Of a stretch of DNA of 64,000 bases, positions 36,101 through 51,637 are shown piece after piece. Position numbers and translations under genes: made by a program. A model generated the notes under the pieces. That model searched no databases, was not told the origin of the DNA, and saw only the letters and a list, made by a program, of their open reading frames with translations. Origin of the DNA: Luidia sarsii (taxonomy: Eukaryota > Echinodermata > Asteroidea > Paxillosida > Luidiidae); the NCBI GenBank assembly GCA_949987565.1, contig OX465105.1, positions 372,001 to 436,000 of the forward strand. Direction: 5' to 3'. Within the stretch, counting starts at the first letter, position 1. Each line of letters starts with the position of its first letter.

Positions 36101-39100
36101 GCAACGACCCTTCATCTGTCTGAGTGTCAACTGGTTATTCATACGAGCGGACGTTGATTCGCAGATATTTGATCTGATGGGCAGAGATATATTCCTTGCG
36201 TGTTCATATCGTATTACATTTTAGGTTTTGATTCTTGAAACTTGGCTTGAAAGTAGCCCTAGGATTCCTCGAATGCCCTGAGTCAAAACATCTGAATTCG
36301 GGGTCAATTTCTATTCAAACATTTTCAGGAGAAGGGAGCGACCCTACCTGTTTCTCTGAGCTGCCATTGTCCAGTCGCTGGCATTATGGTCGACGGCAGA
36401 GAGTAACTGAGTAGGAAGATAGGGTTTGCAAATTAATATTTCATTAAATATGATGCTGACAAGATTCAAATTTGCCCTAAGAAGAGGTCGAGGGTTCCTC
36501 TAACGACAAGTGTTAAAGTTACTGAGTTTGGAGAACATTTCTTCTGATGGTTTTCCACGGAAAGGCAACGACCCTTCATCTGTCTGAGTGTCAACTGTGT
36601 ATTCATACAAGCGGACGTTGATTCGCAGATTTTGCAGGTGATGGGCAGAGATATATTCCTTGCGTGTTCATATCGTATTACATTTAAGGTTTTCATCCTT
36701 GAAAATTGTCTTGAAAGTAGCCCTAGGATTCCTCGAATGGCCTGAGTCAAAACATCTGAATTCGGAGTCAATTTCTATTCAAACATTTTCAGGAGAAGGG
36801 AGCGACCCTACCTGTTTCTCTGAGTTGCCATTGTCCAGTCGCTGGCATTATGGTCGACGGCAGAGAGTAACTGAGTAGGAATATAGGGTTTGCAAATTAA
36901 TATTTCATTAAATATGATGCTGACGAGATTCAAATTTGCCCTAGGAAGAGGTCTAGGGTTCCTCTAACGACAAGTGTTAAAGTTACTGAGTTTGGAGAAC
37001 ATTTCTTTTGATGGTTTTCCACGAAAAGGCAACGACCCTTCATCAGTCTGAGTGTCAACTGTGTATTCATACGAGCGGACGTTGATTCGCAGATTTTGCA
37101 GGTGATGGGCAGAGATATATTCCTTGCGTGTTCATATCGTATTACATTTTAGGTTTTCATCCTTGAAACTTGGCTTGAAAGTAGCCCTAGGATTCCTCGA
37201 ATGGCCTGAGTCAAAACATCTGAATTCGGAGTCAATTTCTATTCAAACATTTTCAGGAGAAGGGAGCGACCCTACCTGTTTCTCTGAGCTGCCATTGTCC
37301 AGTCGCTGGCATTATGGTCGACGGCAGAGAGTAACTGAGTAGGAATATAGGGTTTGCAAATTAATATTTCATTAAATATGATGCTGACGAGATTCAAATT
37401 TGCCCTAGGAAGAGGTCTAGGGTTCCTCTAACGACAAGTGTTAAAGTTACTGAGTTTGGAGAACATTTCTTTTGATGGTTTTCCACGGAAAGGCAACGAC
37501 CCTTCATCCGTCTGAGTGTCAACTGTGTATTCATACGAGCGGACGTTGATTCGCAGATTTTGCAGGTGATGGGCAGAGATATATTCCTTGCGTGTTCATA
37601 TCGTATTACATTTTAGGTTTTCATCCTTGAAAATTGTCTTAAAGGTAGCCCTAGGATTCCTCGAATGGCCTGAGTCAAAACATCTGAATTCGGAGTCAAT
37701 TTCTATTCAAACATTTTCAGGAGAAGGGAGCGACCCTACCTGTTTCTCAGAGCTGCCATTGTCCAGTCGCTGGCATTATGGTCGACGGCAGAGGGTAACT
37801 GAGTAGGAAGATAGGGTTCGCAAATTAATATTTCATTAAATATGATGCTGACAAGATTCAAATTTGCCATAAGAAGAGGTCTAGGGTTCCTCTAACGACA
37901 AGTGTTAAAGTTACTGAGTTTGGAGAACATTTCTTTTGATGATTTTCCACGGAAAGGCAACGACCTTTCATCTGTCTGAGTGTCAACTGTGTATTCATAC
38001 GAGCGGACGTTGATTTGCAGATTTTGCAGGTGATGGGCAGAGATATATTCCTTGCGTGTTCATATCGTATTACATTTTAGGTTTTCATCCTTGAAACTTG
38101 GCTTGAAAGTAGCCCTAGGATTCCTCGAATGGCCTGAGTCAAAACATCTGAATTCGGAGTCAATTTCTATTCAAACATTTTCAGGAGAAGGGAGCGACCC
38201 TACCTGTTTCTCTGAGCTGCCATTGTCCAGTCGCTGGCATTATGGTCGACGGCAGAGGGTAACTGAGTAGGAAGATAGGGTTTGCAAATTAATATTTCAT
38301 TAAATATGATGCTGACAAGATTCAAACTTGCCATAAGAAGAGGTCTAGGGTTCCTCTAACGACAAGTGTTAAAGTTACTGACTTTGGAGAACATTTCTTT
38401 TGATGATTTTCCACGGAAAGGCAACGACCTTTCATCTGTCTGAGTGTCAACTGTGTATTCACACGAGCGGACGTTGAGTCGCAGATTTTGCAGGTGATGG
38501 GCAGAGATATATTCCTAGCGTGTTCATATCGTATTACATTTTAGGTTTTCATCCTTGAAATTTGGCTTGAAAGTAGCCCTAGGATTCCTCGAATGGCCTG
38601 AGTCAAAACATCTGAATTCGGAGTCAATTTCTATTCAAACATTTTCAGGAGAAGGGAGCGACCCTACCTGTTTCTCTGAGCTGCCATTGTCCAGTCGCTG
38701 GCATTATGGTCGACGGCAGAGAGTAACTGAGTAGGAATATAGGGTTTGCAAATTAATATTTCATTAAATATGATGCTGACGAGATTCAAATTTGCCCTAG
38801 GAAGAGGTCTAGGGTTCCTCTAACGACAAGTGTTAAAGTTACTGAGTTTGGAGAACATTTCTTTTGATGATTTTCCACGGAAAGGCAACGACCTTTCATC
38901 TGTCTGAGTGTCAACTGTGTATTCACACGAGCGGACGTTGAGTCGCAGATTTTGCAGGTGATGGGCAGAGATATATTCCTAGCGTGTTCATATCGTATTA
39001 CATTTTAGGTTTTCATCCTTGAAACTTGGCTTGAAAGTAGCTCTAGGATTCCTCGAATGGCCTGAGTCAAAACATCTGAATTCGGAGTCAATTTCTATTC

Positions 39101-39529
39101 AAACATTTTCAGGAGAAGGGAGCGACCCTACCTGTTTCTCTGACCTGCCGTTGTCCAGTCGCTGGCATTATGGTCGACGGCAGAGAGTAACTGAGTAGGA
39201 AGATAGGGTTTGCAAATTAATATTTCATTAAATATGATGCTGACAAGATTCAAATTTGCCCTAGGAAGAGGTCTAGGGTTCCTTTAACGACAAGTGTTAA
39301 AGTTACTGACTTTGGAGAACATTTCTTTTGATGGTTTTCCACGGAAAGGCAACGACCCTTCATCTGTCTGAGTGTCAACTGTGTGTTCATACGAGGGGAC
39401 GTTGATTCGCAGATTTTGCAGGTGATGGGCAAAGATATATTCCTTGCGTGTTCATATCGTAGTACACTTTAGGTTTTCATCCTTGAAAATTGGCTTGAAA
39501 GTAGCCCTAGGATTCCTCGAATGGCCTGA

Positions 39530-42500
39530 GTCAAAACATCTGAATTCGGAGTCAATTTCTATTCAAACATTTTCAGGAGAAGGGAGCGACCCTACCTGTT
39601 TCTCAGAGCTGCCATTGTCCAGTCGCTGGCATTATGGTCGACGGCAGAGAGTAAATGAGTAGGAAGATAGGGTTTGCAAATTAATATTTCATTAAATATG
39701 ATGCTGACAAGATTCAAATTTGCCCTAAGAAGAGGTCTAGGGTTCCTCTAACGACAAGTGTTAAAGTTACTGAGTTTGGAGAACATTTCTTTTGATGGTT
39801 TTCCACGGAAAGGCAACGACCCTTCATCCGTCTGAGTGTCAACTGTGTATTCATACGAGCGGACGTTGATTCGCAGATTTTGCAGGTGATGGGCAGAGAT
39901 ATATTCCTTGCGTGTTCATATCGTATTACATTTTAGGTTTTCATCCTTGAAAATTGTCTTGAAAGTAGCCCTAGGATTCCTCGAATGGCCTGAGTCAAAA
40001 CATCTGAATTCGGAGTCAATTTCTATTCAAACATTTTCAGGAGAAGGGAGCGACCCTACCTGTTTCTCTGAGCTGCCATTGTCCAGTCGCTGGCATTATG
40101 GTCGACGGCAGAGGGTAACTGAGTAGGAAGATAGGGTTTGCAAATTAATATTTCATTAAATATGATGCTGACAAGATTCAAATTTGCCATAAGAAGAGGT
40201 CTAGGGTTCCTCTAACGACAAGTGTTAAAGTTACTGACTTTGGAGAACATTTCTTTTGATGATTTTCCACGGAAAGGCAACGACCTTTCATCTGTCTGAG
40301 TGTCAACTGTGTATTCACACGAGCGGACGTTGAGTCGCAGATTTTGCAGGTGATGGGCAGAGATATATTCCTAGCGTGTTCATATCGTATTACATTTTAG
40401 GTTTTCATCCTTGAAACTTGGCTTGAAAGTAGCCCTAGGATTCCTCGAATGGCCTGAGTCAAAACATCTGAATTCGGAGTCAATTTCTATTCAAACATTT
40501 TCAGGAGAAGGGAGCGACCCTACCTGTTTCTCTGAGCTGCCATTGTCCAGTCGCTGGCATTATGGTCGACGGCAGAGAGTAACTGAGTAGGAATATAGGG
40601 TTTGCAAATTAATATTTCATTAAATATGATGCTGACGAGATTCAAATTTGCCCTAGGAAGAGGTCTAGGGTTCCTCTAACGACAAGTGTTAAAGTTACTG
40701 ACTTTGGAGAACATTTCTTTTGATGGTTTTCCACGGAAAGGCAACGACCTTTCATCTGTCTGAGTGTCAACTGTGTATTCACACGAGCGGACGTTGAGTC
40801 GCAGATTTTGCAGGTGATGGGCAGAGATATATTCCTAGCGTGTTCATATCGTATTACATTTTAGGTTTTCATCCTTGAAACTTGGCTTGAAAGTAGCCCT
40901 AGGATTCCTCGAATGGCCTGAGTCAAAACATCTGAATTCGGAGTCAATTTCTATTCAAACATTTTCAGGAGAAGGGAGCGACCCTACCTGTTTCTCTGAC
41001 CTGCCGTTGTCCAGTCGCTGGCATTATGGTCGACGGCAGAGAGTAACTGAGTAGGAAGATAGGGTTTGCAAATTAATATTTCATTAAATATGATGCTGAC
41101 AAGATTCAAATTTGCCCTAGGAAGAGGTCTAGGGTTCCTTTAACGACAAGTGTTAAAGTTACTGACTTTGGAGAACATTTCTTTTGATGGTTTTCCACGG
41201 AAAGGCAACGACCCTTCATCTGTCTGAGTGTCAACTGTGTGTTCATACGAGGGGACGTTGATTCGCAGATTTTGCAGGTGATGGGCAAAGATATATTCCT
41301 TGCGTGTTCATATCGTAGTATACTTTAGGTTTTCATCCTTGAAAATTGGCTTGAAAGTAGCCCTAGGATTCCTCGAATGGCCTGAGTCAAAACATCTGAA
41401 TTCGGAGTCAATTTCTATTCAAACATTTTCAGGAGAAGGGAGCGACCCTACCTGTTTCTCTGAGCTGCCATTGTCCAGTCGCTGGCATTATGGTCGACGG
41501 CAGAGAGTAACTGAGTAGGAAGATAGGGTTTGCAAATTAATATTTCATTAAATATGATGCTGACAAGATTCAAATTTGCCCTAGGAAAAGGTCTAGGGTT
41601 CCTCTAACGACAAGTGTTAAAGTTACTGACCTTGGAGAACATTTCTTTTGATGATTTTCCACGGAAAGGCAACGACCTTTCATCTGTCTGAGTGTCAACT
41701 GTGTATTCACACGAGCGGACGTTGAGTCGCAGATTTTGCAGGTGATGGGCAGAGATATATTCCTAGCGTGTTCATATCCTATTACATTTTAGGTTTTCAT
41801 CCTTGAAACTTGGCTTGAAAGTAGCCCCAGGATTCCTCGAATGGCCTGAGTCAAAACATCTGAATTCGGAGTCAATTTCTATTCAAACATTTTCAGGAGA
41901 AGGGAGCGACCCTACCTGTTTCTCTGAGCTGCCATTGTCCAGTCGCTGGCATTATGGTCGACGGCAGAGAGTAACTGAGTAGGAATATAGGGTTTGCAAA
42001 TTAATATTTCATTAAATATGATGCTGACGAGATTCAAATTTGCCCTAGGAAGAGGTCTAGGGTTCCTCTAACGACAAGTGTTAAAGTTACTGAGTTTGGA
42101 GAACATTTCTTTTGATAATTTTCCACGGAAAGGCAACGACCCTTCATTCGTCTGAGTGTCAACTGTGTATTCATACGAGCGGACGTTGATTCGCAGATTT
42201 TGAAGGTGATGGGCAGAGATATATTCCTTGCGTGTTCATGTCGTATTACATTTTAGGTTTTCATCCTTGAAAATTGGCTTGAAAGTAGCCCTAGGATTCC
42301 TCGAATGGCCTGAGTCAAAACATCTGAATTCGGAGTCAATTTCTATTCAAACATTTTCAGGAGAAGGGAGCAACCCTACCTGTTTCTCTGAGCTGCCATT
42401 GTCCAGTCGCTGGCATTATGGTCGACGGCAGAGGGTAACTGAGTAGGAAGATAGGGTTTGCAAATTAATATTTCATTAAATATGATGCTGACAAGATTCA

Positions 42501-45500
42501 AATTTGCCATAAGAAGAGGTCTAGGGTTCCTCTAACGACAAGTGTTAAAGTTACTGACCTTGGAGAACATTTCTTTTGATGATTTTCCACGGAAAGGCAA
42601 CGACCTTTCATCTGTCTGAGTGTCAACTGTGTATTCACACGAGCGGACGTTGAGTCGCAGATTTTGCAGGTGATGGGCAGAGATATATTCCTAGCGTGTT
42701 CATATCCTATTACATTTTAGGTTTTCATCCTTGAAACTTGGCTTGAAAGTAGCCCTAGGATTCCTCGAATTGCCTGAGTCAAAACATCTGAATTCGGAGT
42801 CAATTTCTATTCAAACATTTTCGGGAGAAGGGAGCGACCCTACCTGTTTCTCTGAGCTGCCATTGTCCAGTCGCTGGCATTATGGTCGACGGCAGAGAGT
42901 AACTGAGTAGGAATATAGGGTTTGCAAATTAATATTTCATTAAATATGATGCTGACGAGATTCAAATTTGCCCTAAGAAGAGGTCTAGAATTCCTCTAAC
43001 GAAAAGTGTTAAACTTACTGCGTTTGGAGAACATTTCTTTTGATGGTTTTCCACGGAAAGGCAACGACCCTTCATCCGTCTGAGTGTCAACTGTGTGTTC
43101 ACACGAGCGGACGTTGATTCGCAGATTTTGCAGGTGATGGGCAAAGATATATTCCTTGCGTGTTCATATCGAATTATACTTTAGGTTTTCATCCTTGAAA
43201 ATTGGCTTGAAAGTAGCCCTAGGATTCCTCGAATGGCCTGAGTCAAAACATCTGAATTCGGAGTCAATTTCTATTCTAACATTTTCAGGAGAAGGGAGCG
43301 ACCCTACCTGTTTCTCTGAGCTGCCATTGTCCAGTCGCTGGCATTATGGTCGACGGCAGAGAGTTACTGAGTAGGAAGATAGGGTTTGCAAATTAATATT
43401 TCATTAAATATGATGCTGACAAGATTCAAATTTGCCCTAGGAAGAGGTCTAGGGTTCCTCTAACGACAAGTGTTAAAGTTACTGACTTTGGAGAACATTT
43501 CTTTTGATGATTTTCCACGGAAAGGCAACGACCTTTCATCTGTCTGAGTGTCAACTGTGTATTCATACGAGCGGACGTTGAGTCGCAGATTTTGCAGGTG
43601 ATGGGCAGAGATATATTCCTAGCGTGTTCATATCCTATTACATTTTAGGTTTTCATCCTTGAAACTTGGCTTGAAAGTAGCCCTAGGATTCCTCGAATGG
43701 CCTGAGTCAAAACATCTGAATTCGGAGTCAATTTCTATTCAAACATTTTCAGGAGAAGGGAGCGACCCTACCTGTTTCTCTGAACTGCCATTGTCCAGTC
43801 GCTGGCATTATGGTCGACGGCAGAGAGTAACTGAGTAGGAATATAGGGTTTGCAAATTAATATTTCATTAAATATGATACTGACGAGATTCAAATTTGCC
43901 CTAAGAAGAGGTCTAGAATTCCTCTAACGACAAGTGTTAAAGTTACTGACCTTGGAGAACATTTCTTTTGATGATTTTCCACGGAAAGGCAACGACCTTT
44001 CATCTGTCTGAGTGTCAACTGTGTGTTCATACGAGGGGACGTTGATTCGCAGATTTTGCAGGTGATGGGCAAAGATATATTCCTTGCGTGTTCATATCGA
44101 ATTACACTTTAGGTTTTCATCCTTGAAAATTGGCTTGAAAGTAGCCCTAGGATTCCTCGAATGGCCTGAGTCAAAACATCTGAATTCGGAGTCAATTTCT
44201 ATTCTAACATTTTCAGGAGAAGGGAGCGACCCTACCTGTTTCTCTGAGCTGCCATTGTCCAGTCGCTGGCATTATGGTCGACGGCAGAGAGTTACTGAGT
44301 AGGAAGATAGGGTTTGCAAATTAATATTTCATTAAATATGATGCTGACAAGATTCAAATTTGCCCTAGGAAGAGGTCTAGGGTTCCTCTAACGACAAGTG
44401 TTAAAGTTACTGAGTTTGGAGAACATTTCTTTTGATGATTTTCCACGGAAAGGCAACGACCTTTCATCTGTCTGAGTGTCAACTGTGTATTCATACGAGC
44501 GGACGTTGAGTCGCAGATTTTGCAGGTGATGGGCAGAGATATATTCCTAGCGTGTTCATATCCTATTACATTTTAGGTTTTCATCCTTGAAACTTGGCTT
44601 GAAAGTAGCCCTAGGATTCCTCGAATGGCCTGAGTCAAAACATCTGAATTCGGAGTCAATTTCTATTCAAACATTTTCAGGAGAAGGGAGCGACCCTACC
44701 TGTTTCTCTGAACTGCCATTGTCCAGTCGCTGGCATTATGGTCGACGGCAGAGAGTAACTGAGTAGGAATATAGGGTTTGCAAATTAATATTTCATTAAA
44801 TATGATGCTGACGAGATTCAAATTTGCCCTAGGAAGAGGTCTAGGGTTCCTCTAACGACAAGTGTTAAAGTTACTGAGTTTGGAGAACATTTCTTTTGAT
44901 AATTTTCCACGGAAAGGCAACGACCCTTCATTCGTCTGAGTGTCAACTGTGTATTCATACGAGCGGACGTTGAGTCGCAGATTTTGCAGGTGATGGGCAG
45001 AGATATATTCCTAGCGTGTTCATATCCTATTACATTTTAGGTTTTCATCCTTGAAACTTGGCTTGAAAGTAGCCCTAGGATTCCTCGAATGGCCTGAGTC
45101 AAAACATCTGAATTCGGAGTCAATTTCTATTCAAACATTTTCAGGAGAAGGGAGCGACCCTACCTGTTTCTCTGAACTGCCATTGTCCAGTCGCTGGCAT
45201 TATGGTCGACGGCAGAGAGTAACTGAGTAGGAATATAGGGTTTGCAAATTAATATTTCATTAAATATGATGCTGACGAGATTCAAATTTGCCCTAGGAAG
45301 AGGTCTAGGGTTCCTCTAACGACAAGTGTTAAAGTTACTGAGTTTGGAGAACATTTCTTTTGATAATTTTCCACGGAAAGGCAACGACCCTTCATTCGTC
45401 TGAGTGTCAACTGTGTATTCATACGAGCGGACGTTGATTCGCAGATTTTGAAGGTGATGGGCAGAGATATATTCCTAGCGTGTTCATATCCTATTACATT

Positions 45501-48500
45501 TTAGGTTTTCATCCTTGAAACTTGGCTTGAAAGTAGCCCTAGGATTCCTCGAATTGCCTGAGTCAAAACATCTGAATTCGGAGTCAATTTCTATTCAAAC
45601 ATTTTCAGGAGAAGGGAGCGACCCTACCTGTTTCTCAGAGCTGCCATTGTCCAGTCGCTGGCATTATGGTCGACGGCAGAGAGTAAATGAGTAGGAAGAT
45701 AGGGTTTGCAAATTAATATTTCATTAAATATGATGCTGACAAGATTCAAATTTGCCCTAAGAAGAGGTCTAGGGTTCCTCTAACGACAAGTGTTAAAGTT
45801 ACTGAGTTTGGAGAACATTTCTTTTGATGGTTTTCCACGGAAAGGCAACGACCCTTCATCCGTCTGAGTGTCAACTGTGTATTCATACGAGCGGACGTTG
45901 ATTCGCAGATTTTGCAGGTGATGGGCAGAGATATATTCCTTGCGTGTTCATATCGTATTACATTTTAGGTTTTCATCCTTGAAAATTGTCTTGAAAGTAG
46001 CCCTAGGATTCCTCGAATGGCCTGAGTCAAAACATCTGAATTCGGAGTCAATTTCTATTCAAACATTTTCAGGAGAAGGGAGCGACCCTACCTGTTTCTC
46101 TGAGCTGCCATTGTCCAGTCGCTGGCATTATGGTCGACGGCAGAGGGTAACTGAGTAGGAAGATAGGGTTTGCAAATTAATATTTCATTAAATATGATGC
46201 TGACAAGATTCAAATTTGCCATAAGAAGAGGTCTAGGGTTCCTCTAACGACAAGTGTTAAAGTTACTGACTTTGGAGAACATTTCTTTTGATGATTTTCC
46301 ACGGAAAGGCAACGACCTTTCATCTGTCTGAGTGTCAACTGTGTATTCACACGAGCGGACGTTGAGTCGCAGATTTTGCAGGTGATGGGCAGAGATATAT
46401 TCCTAGCGTGTTCATATCGTATTACATTTTAGGTTTTCATCCTTGAAACTTGGCTTGAAAGTAGCCCTAGGATTCCTCGAATGGCCTGAGTCAAAACATC
46501 TGAATTCGGAGTCAATTTCTATTCAAACATTTTCAGGAGAAGGGAGCGACCCTACCTGTTTCTCTGAGCTGCCATTGTCCAGTCGCTGGCATTATGGTCG
46601 ACGGCAGAGAGTAACTGAGTAGGAATATAGGGTTTGCAAATTAATATTTCATTAAATATGATGCTGACGAGATTCAAATTTGCCCTAGGAAGAGGTCTAG
46701 GGTTCCTCTAACGACAAGTGTTAAAGTTACTGACTTTGGAGAACATTTCTTTTGATGATTTTCCACGGAAAGGCAACGACCTTTCATCTGTCTGAGTGTC
46801 AACTGTGTATTCACACGAGCGGACGTTGAGTCGCAGATTTTGCAGGTGATGGGCAGAGATATATTCCTAGCGTGTTCATATCGTATTACATTTTAGGTTT
46901 TCATCCTTGAAACTTGGCTTGAAAGTAGCCCTAGGATTCCTCGAATGGCCTGAGTCAAAACATCTGAATTCGGAGTCAATTTCTATTCAAACATTTTCAG
47001 GAGAAGGGAGCGACCCTACCTGTTTCTCTGACCTGCCGTTGTCCAGTCGCTGGCATTATGGTCGACGGCAGAGAGTAACTGAGTAGGAAGATAGGGTTTG
47101 CAAATTAATATTTCATTAAATATGATGCTGACAAGATTCAAATTTGCCCTAGGAAGAGGTCTAGGGTTCCTTTAACGACAAGTGTTAAAGTTACTGACTT
47201 TGGAGAACATTTCTTTTGATGGTTTTCCACGGAAAGGCAACGACCCTTCATCTGTCTGAGTGTCAACTGTGTGTTCATACGAGGGGACGTTGATTCGCAG
47301 ATTTTGCAGGTGATGGGCAAAGATATATTCCTTGCGTGTTCATATCGTAGTATACTTTAGGTTTTCATCCTTGAAAATTGGCTTGAAAGTAGCCCTAGGA
47401 TTCCTCGAATGGCCTGAGTCAAAACATCTGAATTCGGAGTCAATTTCTATTCAAACATTTTCAGGAGAAGGGAGCGACCCTACCTGTTTCTCTGAGCTGC
47501 CATTGTCCAGTCGCTGGCATTATGGTCGACGGCAGAGAGTAACTGAGTAGGAATATAGGGTTTGCAAATTAATATTTCATTAAATATGATGCTGACGAGA
47601 TTCAAATTTGCCCTAGGAAAAGGTCTAGGGTTCCTCTAACGACAAGTGTTAAAGTTACTGACCTTGGAGAACATTTCTTTTGATGATTTTCCACGGAAAG
47701 GCAACGACCTTTCATCTGTCTGAGTGTCAACTGTGTATTCACACGAGCGGACGTTGAGTCGCAGATTTTGCAGGTGATGGGCAGAGATATATTCCTAGCG
47801 TGTTCATATCCTATTACATTTTAGGTTTTCATCCTTGAAACTTGGCTTGAAAGTAGCCCTAGGATTCCTCGAATGGCCTGAGTCAAAACATCTGAATTCG
47901 GAGTCAATTTCTATTCAAACATTTTCAGGAGAAGGGAGCGACCCTACCTGTTTCTCTGAGCTGCCATTGTCCAGTCGCTGGCATTATGGTCGACGGCAGA
48001 GAGTAACTGAGTAGGAATATAGGGTTTGCAAATTAATATTTCATTAAATATGATGCTGACGAGATTCAAATTTGCCCTAGGAAGAGGTCTAGGGTTCCTC
48101 TAACGACAAGTGTTAAAGTTACTGAGTTTGGAGAACATTTCTTTTGATAATTTTCCACGGAAAGGCAACGACCCTTCATTCGTCTGAGTGTCAACTGTGT
48201 ATTCATACGAGCGGACGTTGATTCGCAGATTTTGAAGGTGATGGGCAGAGATATATTCCTTGCGTGTTCATGTCGTATTACATTTTAGGTTTTCATCCTT
48301 GAAAATTGGCTTGAAAGTAGCCCTAGGATTCCTCGAATGGCCTGAGTCAAAACATCTGAATTCGGAGTCAATTTCTATTCAAACATTTTCAGGAGAAGGG
48401 AGCAACCCTACCTGTTTCTCTGAGCTGCCATTGTCCAGTCGCTGGCATTATGGTCGACGGCAGAGGGTAACTGAGTAGGAAGATAGGGTTTGCAAATTAA

Positions 48501-51500
48501 TATTTCATTAAATATGATGCTGACAAGATTCAAATTTGCCATAAGAAGAGGTCTAGGGTTCCTCTAACGACAAGTGTTAAAGTTACTGACCTTGGAGAAC
48601 ATTTCTTTTGATGATTTTCCACGGAAAGGCAACGACCTTTCATCTGTCTGAGTGTCAACTGTGTATTCACACGAGCGGACGTTGAGTCGCAGATTTTGCA
48701 GGTGATGGGCAGAGATATATTCCTAGCGTGTTCATATCCTATTACATTTTAGGTTTTCATCCTTGAAACTTGGCTTGAAAGTAGCCCTAGGATTCCTCGA
48801 ATTGCCTGAGTCAAAACATCTGAATTCGGAGTCAATTTCTATTCAAACATTTTCGGGAGAAGGGAGCGACCCTACCTGTTTCTCTGAGCTGCCATTGTCC
48901 AGTCGCTGGCATTATGGTCGACGGCAGAGAGTAACTGAGTAGGAATATAGGGTTTGCAAATTAATATTTCATTAAATATGATGCTGACGAGATTCAAATT
49001 TGCCCTAAGAAGAGGTCTAGAATTCCTCTAACGAAAAGTGTTAAACTTACTGCGTTTGGAGAACATTTCTTTTGATGGTTTTCCACGGAAAGGCAACGAC
49101 CCTTCATCCGTCTGAGTGTCAACTGTGTGTTCATACGAGGGGACGTTGATTCGCAGATTTTGCAGGTGATGGGCAAAGATATATTCCTTGCGTGTTCATA
49201 TCGAATTATACTTTAGGTTTTCATCCTTGAAAATTGGCTTGAAAGTAGCCCTAGGATTCCTCGAATGGCCTGAGTCAAAACATCTGAATTCGGAGTCAAT
49301 TTCTATTCTAACATTTTCAGGAGAAGGGAGCGACCCTACCTGTTTCTCTGAGCTGCCATTGTCCAGTCGCTGGCATTATGGTCGACGGCAGAGAGTTACT
49401 GAGTAGGAAGATAGGGTTTGCAAATTAATATTTCATTAAATATGATGCTGACAAGATTCAAATTTGCCCTAGGAAGAGGTCTAGGGTTCCTCTAACGACA
49501 AGTGTTAAAGTTACTGACTTTGGAGAACATTTCTTTTGATGATTTTCCACGGAAAGGCAACGACCTTTCATCTGTCTGAGTGTCAACTGTGTATTCATAC
49601 GAGCGGACGTTGAGTCGCAGATTTTGCAGGTGATGGGCAGAGATATATTCCTAGCGTGTTCATATCCTATTACATTTTAGGTTTTCATCCTTGAAACTTG
49701 GCTTGAAAGTAGCCCTAGGATTCCTCGAATGGCCTGAGTCAAAACATCTGAATTCGGAGTCAATTTCTATTCAAACATTTTCAGGAGAAGGGAGCGACCC
49801 TACCTGTTTCTCTGAACTGCCATTGTCCAGTCGCTGGCATTATGGTCGACGGCAGAGAGTAACTGAGTAGGAATATAGGGTTTGCAAATTAATATTTCAT
49901 TAAATATGATACTGACGAGATTCAAATTTGCCCTAAGAAGAGGTCTAGAATTCCTCTAACGACAAGTGTTAAAGTTACTGACCTTGGAGAACATTTCTTT
50001 TGATGATTTTCCACGGAAAGGCAACGACCTTTCATCTGTCTGAGTGTCAACTGTGTGTTCATACGAGGGGACGTTGATTCGCAGATTTTGCAGGTGATGG
50101 GCAAAGATATATTCCTTGCGTGTTCATATCGAATTACACTTTAGGTTTTCATCCTTGAAAATTGGCTTGAAAGTAGCCCTAGGATTCCTCGAATGGCCTG
50201 AGTCAAAACATCTGAATTCGGAGTCAATTTCTATTCTAACATTTTCAGGAGAAGGGAGCGACCCTACCTGTTTCTCTGAGCTGCCATTGTCCAGTCGCTG
50301 GCATTATGGTCGACGGCAGAGAGTTACTGAGTAGGAAGATAGGGTTTGCAAATTAATATTTCATTAAATATGATGCTGACAAGATTCAAATTTGCCCTAG
50401 GAAGAGGTCTAGGGTTCCTCTAACGACAAGTGTTAAAGTTACTGAGTTTGGAGAACATTTCTTTTGATGATTTTCCACGGAAAGGCAACGACCTTTCATC
50501 TGTCTGAGTGTCAACTGTGTATTCATACGAGCGGACGTTGAGTCGCAGATTTTGCAGGTGATGGGCAGAGATATATTCCTAGCGTGTTCATATCCTATTA
50601 CATTTTAGGTTTTCATCCTTGAAACTTGGCTTGAAAGTAGCCCTAGGATTCCTCGAATGGCCTGAGTCAAAACATCTGAATTCGGAGTCAATTTCTATTC
50701 AAACATTTTCAGGAGAAGGGAGCGACCCTACCTGTTTCTCTGAACTGCCATTGTCCAGTCGCTGGCATTATGGTCGACGGCAGAGAGTAACTGAGTAGGA
50801 ATATAGGGTTTGCAAATTAATATTTCATTAAATATGATGCTGACGAGATTCAAATTTGCCCTAGGAAGAGGTCTAGGGTTCCTCTAACGACAAGTGTTAA
50901 AGTTACTGAGTTTGGAGAACATTTCTTTTGATAATTTTCCACGGAAAGGCAACGACCCTTCATTCGTCTGAGTGTCAACTGTGTATTCATACGAGCGGAC
51001 GTTGAGTCGCAGATTTTGCAGGTGATGGGCAGAGATATATTCCTAGCGTGTTCATATCCTATTACATTTTAGGTTTTCATCCTTGAAACTTGGCTTGAAA
51101 GTAGCCCTAGGATTCCTCGAATGGCCTGAGTCAAAACATCTGAATTCGGAGTCAATTTCTATTCAAACATTTTCAGGAGAAGGGAGCGACCCTACCTGTT
51201 TCTCTGAACTGCCATTGTCCAGTCGCTGGCATTATGGTCGACGGCAGAGAGTAACTGAGTAGGAATATAGGGTTTGCAAATTAATATTTCATTAAATATG
51301 ATGCTGACGAGATTCAAATTTGCCCTAGGAAGAGGTCTAGGGTTCCTCTAACGACAAGTGTTAAAGTTACTGAGTTTGGAGAACATTTCTTTTGATAATT
51401 TTCCACGGAAAGGCAACGACCCTTCATTCGTCTGAGTGTCAACTGTGTATTCATACGAGCGGACGTTGATTCGCAGATTTTGAAGGTGATGGGCAGAGAT

Positions 51501-51637
51501 ATATTCCTAGCGTGTTCATATCCTATTACATTTTAGGTTTTCATCCTTGAAACTTGGCTTGAAAGTAGCCCTAGGATTCCTCGAATTGCCTGAGTCAAAA
51601 CATCTGAATTCGGAGTCAATTTCTATTCAAACATTTT
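39530..51637 (+). repeat. Higher-order duplication of 6032 bp (13 monomers), two complete copies
   Basis: Copy one is about 39530-45561 and copy two about 45562-51593, at an offset of 6032. Rare markers recur at this spacing: CTCAGAGCTGCC with GTAAATGAG (39603 and 45635), GTTCATGTCG (42235 and 48267), GGAGCAACCC (42367 and 48399) and TTTTCGGGAG (42820 and 48852). Differences are few single bases, for example GCCCCAGG against GCCCTAGG near 41825. Register ends near 51638, where TTTTCGGG replaces TTTTCAGG. Confidence 0.9.
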